The notes beneath the pieces are model-generated. The model did no database searches and was not told where the DNA came from. It saw only the letters and a list, made by a program, of their open reading frames with translations. From contig NZ_QPJD01000004.1 of assembly GCF_003337375.1 (NCBI RefSeq), positions 162,465 through 226,464 on the forward strand: a stretch of DNA of 64,000 nucleotides. The letters are read 5' to 3'. Below are positions 54,840-61,447 of this stretch, piece after piece (the stretch's first letter is position 1; the number at the start of each line of letters is the position of its first letter). The stretch is from Paenibacillus prosopidis (GTDB lineage: Bacteria; Bacillota; Bacilli; Paenibacillales; Paenibacillaceae). The position numbers and the translations under genes were made by a program.

Positions 54840-56567
54840 ATGGCCAAACGAATGACAAGCAAATCTTATCCGATTAGGCACTACGTTAAAGTCATGCTCT
54901 TGATTCTATTCTCTGTATTAGTACTGGATTGTCTTATCAGCTTCGCAGCTATTTCAATTGTCAAGCAGCAGAATGGCCGATATTTGCAGAATACGGCTAA
55001 TATGTACATCAATCGGATTAATCTTGATTTTTCCAATATTAATCAATATATGGGATGGACACTCGCAAACGATGAAAATGTAAAAACCATGAACAAGTTT
55101 CTTCCCGCTGATACCGAGTTTAGAAAGGCAAATACGGAACTATACAAGCGGTTTTCCGAGCTCCAAAAAAATTATGAACAAAAGTATAACTTCTTTGTCT
55201 ATTTAAGAGACCAGCAGTATTTTTTAAATTCTGCACCCACAGACTTGATCTATCCGGATTATCTGGAATTAAAAAAACAGATCTTTTCCTATGTGCAGGA
55301 TAAAAATCTGTTCGAAAAATTTTATTCCAATTGGTCGCCTATTCTCTTAAATGATAAATATTTCATCATTAATATCGTGCCTTATTATGAAAGCTACCTC
55401 ATTTGCCTGATTTCAGCCGATAATCTGATCCGTCCCTTGCAGCAGATCGATCTCGGAGGCAGCGGGTCTGTTTCCTTAATTGATCATAACGGAGATGTTA
55501 TCGTGAATCCGAAATCAGAAGAAGAAACCGTAATGCGGAAGGATGCGGAAAAAACGTCCCTTCTCGATCTGGCAAAAGCCAGAACCACCGTCAGCGGACA
55601 ATTTTCAAACGCGACCTTCGGCGTGAACATGCTTATTAAATTCGGAACGTTTGAAAAAATAATGATTGCCCAGCTGCTGATTATGCTGCTGGCTGTCATT
55701 GTCGCTTGTACATTATGCGGCATCATGGTCTATTTCAATATCCTGATCCTAAGGCCCCTAAAAAACTTTTCATATAATTTGACGCAATTTAATGAGGACA
55801 GCAAACCGTTGGAGCTGAAAATGAACAGAATCGTAGAATTGGAATATGCGAACAAGCTATTCAAAAATTTGCTCGAACAAATTAGGATTTTCAAGATTGA
55901 TAGTTATGAACATGAGCTCGAAAAACAAAAAATTCAGCTTGATTACATGAAATTGCAGATCAAACCCCACTTTTTTCTTAATTGCTTAACGAACATTTAC
56001 AGTATGGCCCAGATGCATATGTTTGAAGAAATTCAAAGCATGGCCATTTCCACGTCTAATTATTTCCGTTATATCTTTCAGAACGGACAGGATTTCGTGA
56101 GGCTGGATGATGAGATTGACCATGTCCGCATCTATTTGGAAATCCAAAAGCACCGCTACCGGGATGCGTTCTCATACCGCATTGAAAAGGCTGCCGGTAC
56201 GGGCCAGATGAAAATCCCGCCGCTTGTGCTCCAGACTTTTATCGAGAACTCGGTGAAATACGCGGTTTCGCGGGTAAACGAGGTGCAAATCCGTCTGGAT
56301 GTCAGCCTTAATACGGATGCGGAGAAAGAGGTAGCTGTCATTCGTATATCCGATACCGGTCCCGGGTTTGCCCCGGAAATACTCGAGCGGCTCCAGAGCG
56401 GGCAGCCATTGGATCAATCGGACGGGCACCGTATCGGCATTATGAACACCAAGGACAGGCTGGAATACTTGTACCGCAATAAGGCGAACATCTTTTTTTC
56501 CAACTCCGAGGACGGGGGAGCCTGCGTGAGCATACACCTTCCCCACCCCCCGTCAGAGCAGCTATGA
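54840..56567 (+). CDS. Sensor histidine kinase, YesM type (locus 4)
   Basis: The 575-residue kinase has a transmembrane helix (about 17-40), an extracellular region (45-275), a second helix (about 275-300, IMIAQLLIMLLAVIVACTLC), a HAMP-like linker, phosphoacceptor block IKPHFFLNCLTNIYSM near residue 377, and an ATPase domain with FIENSVKYAV and SDTGPGFAP. It pairs with the regulator starting 12 bases downstream. The extracellular part is shorter and unlike that of the locus 1 kinase, suggesting a different ligand. Confidence 0.9.
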   Translation: MAKRMTSKSYPIRHYVKVMLLILFSVLVLDCLISFAAISIVKQQNGRYLQNTANMYINRINLDFSNINQYMGWTLANDENVKTMNKFLPADTEFRKANTELYKRFSELQKNYEQKYNFFVYLRDQQYFLNSAPTDLIYPDYLELKKQIFSYVQDKNLFEKFYSNWSPILLNDKYFIINIVPYYESYLICLISADNLIRPLQQIDLGGSGSVSLIDHNGDVIVNPKSEEETVMRKDAEKTSLLDLAKARTTVSGQFSNATFGVNMLIKFGTFEKIMIAQLLIMLLAVIVACTLCGIMVYFNILILRPLKNFSYNLTQFNEDSKPLELKMNRIVELEYANKLFKNLLEQIRIFKIDSYEHELEKQKIQLDYMKLQIKPHFFLNCLTNIYSMAQMHMFEEIQSMAISTSNYFRYIFQNGQDFVRLDDEIDHVRIYLEIQKHRYRDAFSYRIEKAAGTGQMKIPPLVLQTFIENSVKYAVSRVNEVQIRLDVSLNTDAEKEVAVIRISDTGPGFAPEILERLQSGQPLDQSDGHRIGIMNTKDRLEYLYRNKANIFFSNSEDGGACVSIHLPHPPSEQL

Positions 56568-56579
56568 AGGGAGTAAAGC

Positions 56580-58169
56580 ATGATGAATGTACTGCTTGTT
56601 GATGATGACTACTTCGTTGTTACTGCACTGGAGAAGAAGATTAATTGGCAAGCGCTCTCTATCGATCTTGTCTATTCCGCCTATAATATCGCCCAGGCGC
56701 AGGAATTGTTGAAACAGCATCTTATCCACATTTTGATTTGCGACATCGAAATGCCGCAAGGCAGCGGTTTGGAGCTGCTCGCTTGGATAAGGGAGGAGCA
56801 TTACAACGTTCAAACCATATTTCTGACCAATTACGCCGATTTCAACTATGCGCAGAAGGCGATCGAGTTGCAAAGCTTTGACTACTTTTTAAAACCGATC
56901 GAGTTCGACAAGCTGACGCTTATTATCCAAAAAGCGCTCGTCAAAGCAAATGAACAGCAGGATCACGCCAAAGCGATACAGGAAGGCTACTACTGGAAAA
57001 AAAACCAGAAAAATGTGCAAGAGCATTTCTGGCGTAAGCTGATGACGGGAAAAAACTCCTATTCCAATCCCGCCAACATTACCCATATGATTACGGAGCA
57101 AAATCTTTCTTACGCATTGACGAATTTGGTGCTGCCCGTGCTCATTCATATATTCCCTTACGAGGGAAGCTTTGGAAAGAAAGATAAGGACCTGTTTGAT
57201 TTTGCTCTGCTAAATGTGCTTTATGAGCTGTTCCAAAACTCCCGGTTTACGGTAGAATCGATAGTGGAGTTCAAGGAATACAATTGGATGGCCGTCCTAA
57301 AATGGAATGACCAGCCTGATTCCCGCATCGTCCAAAGCATTTGCGCCACGTTCATTCAAAGGGCGAATCAATACCTCAAATGCGACACATGCTGCATTAT
57401 TGCCAACACAGGGAAGCTGGAAGACATCCATCAGGTCATGAGTGAGCTGCTCGGCATGAATGAAAAGATCATCAAGTACCGCAATCAGACCTTTTTGCTG
57501 GAGCATTGCGAGCAATCGGAAGCCTCTTATGCGCCGCCCGATTTGATGCTGTTGGAACAGCTGCTGGAGCAAAATAATCCGTCCGCATTTCTTGAAGAAA
57601 CGAGCAGCTATCTGCAAAATATATCACATACTCAAATGTTGAATGCGTCTGTCCTTAGCTTGTTTCGGCTTGATATGGTTCAGCTTGTTTACGCTTATCT
57701 CAAAAGCAAAGAAATACTGGCGCACAAAATGTATACGGGAAGAACGAACGACCAATTGTTTATGCAATCATTGAACTCGATCGAGGATATGGAGAACTAT
57801 CTCCAGTATTTGGTGAACACCGCGACGGAATACCGGAATTTCACGGAACAGCCTAATTCCGTCATAGAAGAAATCAAGCATCACATCCGCACTCATTGCG
57901 GCGATGAGCTGTCACGAACGAGTCTGGCGGAAATCGTCTATCTCAATCCTGATTACTTGGCGCGGCTGTTCAAGAAAGAAACGGGAATTTCACTCGGAAA
58001 CTATATTATTCAAGCCCGGCTCAAGGTTGCCAAGCATTTGCTGGAATCAACCAACTTATCTGTGAATACGATCGCCAGCAAAGCCGGCTATACTAATTAC
58101 TCCTACTTTACGAAGCTGTTTAAACAGGAAGTCGGCTGCACGCCTAATGATTTTAGGAAAAATAGATAG
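56580..58169 (+). CDS. Response regulator, YesN type (locus 4)
   Basis: The 529-residue product has a receiver domain (1-120) with phosphoacceptor Asp in ILICDIEMPQGSGLELL and the FLKPIEFDKL segment. A long linker follows, then the C-terminal AraC domain (SLAEIVYLNPDYLARLFKKE, TIASKAGYTNYSYFTKLFKQE). The ATG follows GAAGGGAG. It is the likely activator of the divergent operon at 49919-54512. The stop lies ten bases from that of the convergent flavoprotein gene. Confidence 0.9.
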   Translation: MMNVLLVDDDYFVVTALEKKINWQALSIDLVYSAYNIAQAQELLKQHLIHILICDIEMPQGSGLELLAWIREEHYNVQTIFLTNYADFNYAQKAIELQSFDYFLKPIEFDKLTLIIQKALVKANEQQDHAKAIQEGYYWKKNQKNVQEHFWRKLMTGKNSYSNPANITHMITEQNLSYALTNLVLPVLIHIFPYEGSFGKKDKDLFDFALLNVLYELFQNSRFTVESIVEFKEYNWMAVLKWNDQPDSRIVQSICATFIQRANQYLKCDTCCIIANTGKLEDIHQVMSELLGMNEKIIKYRNQTFLLEHCEQSEASYAPPDLMLLEQLLEQNNPSAFLEETSSYLQNISHTQMLNASVLSLFRLDMVQLVYAYLKSKEILAHKMYTGRTNDQLFMQSLNSIEDMENYLQYLVNTATEYRNFTEQPNSVIEEIKHHIRTHCGDELSRTSLAEIVYLNPDYLARLFKKETGISLGNYIIQARLKVAKHLLESTNLSVNTIASKAGYTNYSYFTKLFKQEVGCTPNDFRKNR

Positions 58170-58179
58170 TATTATCAGG

Positions 58180-59094
58180 CTAGCTCTGGCTATTCCAGGC
58201 CTCTGCGAGCAGCTCGCCATTAATGCCTACAGCCGCCAATGCTCCCAATGAAGCTGCTGTAATCGCCTGATAAAGTTCCGATGCTGCATCTCCGGCACTA
58301 TAGACACCTGGAACGTTTGTTTTGCCAAAAGCATCGACGATGACGGTTCCTGCTTCCGTGATCTTGCAGCCTAATGCTTGCGGCAAGTCTGATCCGGCAG
58401 CAAGCTTCGGCGCAAAGAAAATCCCTGTGCATGGAATTGTTGTGCCGTCCGCAAGTATTACTCGCTCCACCATACCGTCGTTGGATTCAATACGTTGGAT
58501 CGGAGAATCAAATGCAGGGACGTTATGCTGCTTAAGTTCCTCGCGTTCCTCATCGGTCCATTCATCAGGTCCATCGGTGCAAATTGTAAATCGGTTTGTC
58601 CATCCGGACAGCATTTTGGCCATGTGCAGCGCTCTTGCACCCTTTGCGGTCAAGACGAGAGACTGGTCTCTTAACTCCCACCCATCGCAATAGGGGCAGA
58701 CAAAGGCACTTTTGCCATACGCGTCTGCCAATCCATTAATGTCGAGAGGGAGATCCTTCATTCCTACTGCAAAGAGCAGCTTTTTGCTCCGATAGGTCGT
58801 TCCCTGTCCGGTCGCAATTTGAAAATTACCATCGGTTCCGGTAATCGTTACGGCAGCATCCTCCACAAAATGGACCGAGGGATAAGCGTTAATCTGCTCC
58901 TTTGCAACCCGCCGAAATTCACTTGGGCTGATGCCATCTCTCGTAAGAAAGCCGTGCGTTTCACGAGTAACCCGATTACGCGGGCGCCCTTCATCAATTA
59001 CGACCACGCTTTTTCTTGCTCTGCCCAGCACTAGAGCGGCATTCATTCCTGCCGGCCCGCCTCCAATAATCGCTACATCGATATGTTGCTCCAT
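58180..59094 (-). CDS. Thioredoxin-reductase-like NAD(P)/FAD oxidoreductase
   Basis: The 304-residue protein has an N-terminal FAD-binding GGGPAGMNAALVLGRARKS, the redox-active pair in CPYCDGWELR (near residue 135), an NADPH domain, and the C-terminal GVYSAGDAASELYQAI. It resembles thioredoxin reductases but has CPYC in place of the usual CAxC, a feature of small flavoproteins often paired with other redox regulators. The ATG at 59094 is nine bases after GGAGG. It follows the Rrf2 regulator by 50 bases and is probably co-transcribed and controlled by it. Confidence 0.88.
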   Translation of the reverse strand: MEQHIDVAIIGGGPAGMNAALVLGRARKSVVVIDEGRPRNRVTRETHGFLTRDGISPSEFRRVAKEQINAYPSVHFVEDAAVTITGTDGNFQIATGQGTTYRSKKLLFAVGMKDLPLDINGLADAYGKSAFVCPYCDGWELRDQSLVLTAKGARALHMAKMLSGWTNRFTICTDGPDEWTDEEREELKQHNVPAFDSPIQRIESNDGMVERVILADGTTIPCTGIFFAPKLAAGSDLPQALGCKITEAGTVIVDAFGKTNVPGVYSAGDAASELYQAITAASLGALAAVGINGELLAEAWNSQS

Positions 59095-59144
59095 AATAAT
59101 CACCCTCCCGGATCTTTAATATCCATAATTAAAGCGCAAGAAGA

Positions 59145-59633
59145 TCATTGCTTCTTGTTTACATCATTGTAATCAAAGGATGCAGTGTCCAGCACCCACT
59201 GGATCGTATGCTGCTGCAAGTATTGATTCATTTGCTGTTCGGCGCCGTACATTACCTTTTTAACCAGACATTCCTTGCCGCCTGGATGGTCAGGGATGTT
59301 AGCTTCCAATGCCTCCGCTTCAAAAAAAAGCTGATGACGATGCTCGTTCATATTCGAGCACTCGTACAAATGCTGACGTCCTTCGACTACCTGAATGACG
59401 TCAAGAAACGTAATTTGATCGGCTGGCCTTGCAAGCTCATACCCGCCGCTCGCTCCCGTAACAGCACGAACGATTCCATCCTGCCGCAGCTTGGACATGA
59501 TTTTGGACAAATAACTTTCCGGAACACCCTGTGACGCAGATAATTCCTTGATCCCTACGTTGTGACCGCGATTCGCATGTGCTAAGTGAATTAATGCGTG
59601 CAGCGCATAACTCGTGCTTTTGGAAAATTGCAT
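59145..59633 (-). CDS. Rrf2-family transcriptional regulator
   Basis: The 162-residue product has an N-terminal winged helix (SKSTSYALHALIHLAHA, IKELSASQGVPESYLSKIMSKL, RAVTGASGGYELARP). It has two cysteines (YECSN and GKECLV) rather than the three-Cys cluster of IscR/NsrR types, so an iron-sulfur cofactor is uncertain; a thiol or disulfide switch is possible. The start at 59633 has AGGGAG eight bases upstream. It lies upstream of the flavoprotein gene, a common redox-stress pairing. Confidence 0.88.
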   Translation of the reverse strand: MQFSKSTSYALHALIHLAHANRGHNVGIKELSASQGVPESYLSKIMSKLRQDGIVRAVTGASGGYELARPADQITFLDVIQVVEGRQHLYECSNMNEHRHQLFFEAEALEANIPDHPGGKECLVKKVMYGAEQQMNQYLQQHTIQWVLDTASFDYNDVNKKQ

Positions 59634-59795
59634 CAGTAACACTCCCTGGTACGATTAGTTAATCTTTATAGATCTGTAATGTCCATAATAAACAAACCGG
59701 CACCATTATTCAAGCAGATTTTCAAATGAAACTTAAAGTTTCTTGATAAAAATTTTATTCGACGGACAGTTGTACAAGCATAAATCTTATCATGC

Positions 59796-59804
59796 CATAA
59801 ACTA
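59796..59804 (+). promoter_or_regulatory. Possible sporulation sigma-K-type -10 box
   Basis: CATAAACTA fits the sigma-K -10 pattern CATANNNTA, 17 bases before a strong ribosome site. No clear -35 AC element at the right spacing was found, so this is weak. Confidence 0.2.
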
Positions 59805-59834
59805 GCATATTGAAAGTGACGAGGAGGAATTCAA

Positions 59835-59909
59835 ATGGAATTTATCATCCGTAGCCGATTGATATCGGGGCCATTCGTAAAAATGGAAGATTTTCGATAT
59901 TTAACATGA
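59835..59909 (+). CDS. Small 24-residue ORF with a strong ribosome site
   Basis: The ATG at 59835 follows GAGGAGGAATTCAA, one of the best ribosome sites in the window. The frame encodes MEFIIRSRLISGPFVKMEDF plus four residues and stops 15 bases before the next gene. It could be a small protein, a leader peptide coupling translation to the downstream genes, or the remnant of a gene start. No homologue is known to me. Confidence 0.35.
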   Translation: MEFIIRSRLISGPFVKMEDFRYLT

Positions 59910-59924
59910 AGGGTGTGATTTGAC

Positions 59925-60407
59925 GTGTCCATTTTTAAATATTTGAAAGACCTTTTATTCCCTACGACCGGATTGTTCATGGTCAGCAGCGGACCATCGG
60001 CAATACCCGGAAACCATTTTTTCGGCATTTATCTGAACAATCCTAGCGGCTCGAAAAAACAGATTTACATCTCTCGAATTATTGCTGGAGGGAATTCGAA
60101 CGTATCGATTACTCTAATCCGAAACGGAACATTCGCGGGAGGTACACCGCTTATCCCCTACAATGCTAACTTTGGTTCAGCTAAAACACCAGCGGCGACG
60201 GTAAAACTAATAACGCAATCAACAGATCCTTTTGCAGGGAGCGCCCCATTTTCAACCGTCATTCAGTCAGATGGGTCAATTGTGATCGATGATAACGGTC
60301 GAGCCACCTTGCCGCCTAACTCCAGTTTGGGGATCCGTATCGAAAATAATACACCTCAGCCTAATCTACTGTCGGCCACAATCAGTTGGTGGGAACAAAA
60401 GTATTAA
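59925..60407 (+). CDS. Hypothetical beta-rich protein, surface cluster
   Basis: The 160-residue product from a GTG start has a short N-terminal hydrophobic stretch (LFPTTGLFMVSSGPSAIPG). A Gly/Ser/Asn/Thr-rich beta region follows, with FGIYLNNPSGSKKQIYISRIIAGG and SLGIRIENNTPQPNLLSATISWWEQ. That composition is common in extracellular or spore-surface proteins. AAGGG lies 12 bases upstream. No family was recognised. It is followed by two more small genes and the giant repeat gene on the same strand. Confidence 0.6.
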   Translation: MSIFKYLKDLLFPTTGLFMVSSGPSAIPGNHFFGIYLNNPSGSKKQIYISRIIAGGNSNVSITLIRNGTFAGGTPLIPYNANFGSAKTPAATVKLITQSTDPFAGSAPFSTVIQSDGSIVIDDNGRATLPPNSSLGIRIENNTPQPNLLSATISWWEQKY

Positions 60408-60441
60408 ATGGAAATATATCTAAGTTAGGAGATGGTATACC

Positions 60442-60699
60442 ATGGCGTCTAGTGTAAGGGTTTCTGTACCACAAGGAGTAGCAACCCAAATTTTTACCGG
60501 AGACGGAACAAAGATTCTCCTGCAAGCCGGACAAATTTATATCGGCGGATCGAATGTTAGTACGGCAAACGGCCTTTTTTTAACAGGGTTTTATAGCGAC
60601 TATTACGACTTGGGCAATGTTTCGCTTGGAGAAACACTCTATGCGTTATCACCCGATTTTGACAATGAGGTAACGGTTTTATCCATTAGCTCAACGTAA
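60442..60699 (+). CDS. Hypothetical 85-residue protein, surface cluster
   Basis: This small beta-rich protein has alternating hydrophobic and polar residues and Gly turns (VRVSVPQGVATQIFTGDG, GQIYIGGSNVSTANGLFLTG). It has no signal peptide, Cys or Lys clusters. The ATG follows TAGGAGATGG. It lies 34 bases after the 160-residue gene and ten bases before the next frame, so it is probably part of one transcript. The function is unknown; a small structural or phage-tail-like protein is possible. Confidence 0.6.
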   Translation: MASSVRVSVPQGVATQIFTGDGTKILLQAGQIYIGGSNVSTANGLFLTGFYSDYYDLGNVSLGETLYALSPDFDNEVTVLSISST

Positions 60700-60709
60700 A
60701 GAATCACAA

Positions 60710-61258
60710 GTGATCAGGTTTCAGTTTCGTTCAAAAGGCTGGTATCCCGTAGGTATAAATACAAGCATTCATGAAATGCGGCGCATAAGCTGTTGGCAGA
60801 CAATCTGCGTCCGGGGGGTACAGTCGAGTATGGTAAGATGTCGGATAAAAACATGTCGGAGGCGGGCGGCTAAGGCCAAGAAGAAATGCCTGCGCAAGAA
60901 AAAAACTGCAGTTGCCGTGCGGTTTATCGCAAAGAGAATTTGCGGCTTAGTTATTTCTGATCGGCTAAGAGAGCTTCCTCCCCAGAACACTTCGAAGCTT
61001 ACCGTATATTCGTACGCTATCGTGAATAGAAGCAAGGAGCCCATTATAGCCCGGGTTGAAGTCAGTCCGAATAAGGACGATTTTGCCTCAGATCGAGAAG
61101 CAACGGTGCCACCGGATGAAACCATTGTGATTGTACCAACGCGTTTTTTGAAATATACACGTATTGCTCTTCAAACTGCCTCAGATGCAAGCATAGCAGC
61201 GGAATGCGATGTTTATTTTCAAGCCCAGACATTTATCGGTTACAAACCTGCAGGATGA
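60710..61258 (+). CDS. DUF6385-like protein, probable frame disruption in its 5' half
   Basis: The C-terminal 100 residues (SKLTVYSYAIVNRSKEPIIARVEVSP ... VPTRFLKYTRIALQT ... FQAQTFIGY) look like a beta domain resembling DUF6385-type proteins of Bacillales; the DUF name is from memory. The N-terminal 80 codons in this frame are abnormally Arg/Lys/Cys-rich. The next frame over the same DNA reads more naturally (HKLLADNLRPGGTVEYGKMS, then MPAQEKNCSCRAVYRKENLR), but has two stops, at 60871 and 60958. The gene is probably shifted or decayed in its first half, or starts near 60900. A GTG (60710) and an ATG (60830) are both possible starts. Confidence 0.45.
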   Translation: MIRFQFRSKGWYPVGINTSIHEMRRISCWQTICVRGVQSSMVRCRIKTCRRRAAKAKKKCLRKKKTAVAVRFIAKRICGLVISDRLRELPPQNTSKLTVYSYAIVNRSKEPIIARVEVSPNKDDFASDREATVPPDETIVIVPTRFLKYTRIALQTASDASIAAECDVYFQAQTFIGYKPAG

Positions 61259-61280
61259 GGCGATTGCCTCATCCTTTTTC
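61252..61280 (+). terminator. Terminator overlapping the stop of the DUF6385-like gene
   Basis: AGGATGAGGC pairs perfectly with GCCTCATCCT around a 4-base loop, and TTTTT follows. It ends the small-gene transcript, so the repeat gene downstream needs its own promoter. Confidence 0.85.
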
Positions 61281-61336
61281 AATTTATAGAGTAGCCTTCC
61301 CGAATAAAAGAACCATGAATAGTAAGGTATCGACAT

Positions 61337-61447
61337 ATGAATAATCGTAACGATTATTTTAACATGCCAACTGGCACGGGGGGTACTATTACGAGATGCC
61401 CAATTTTGCGGTGTTTAACACGGATCCCAATGATCAGCGAATATTGA
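61337..61447 (+). CDS. Small overlapping ORF upstream of the repeat gene
   Basis: A 36-codon frame starts with MNNRNDYFNMPTGTGGTITR nine bases after AAGG, and overlaps the first 50 bases of the repeat gene in another frame. It could be a coupled leader, the true N-terminus joined by a one-base frameshift, or chance. Confidence 0.2.
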   Translation: MNNRNDYFNMPTGTGGTITRCPILRCLTRIPMISEY

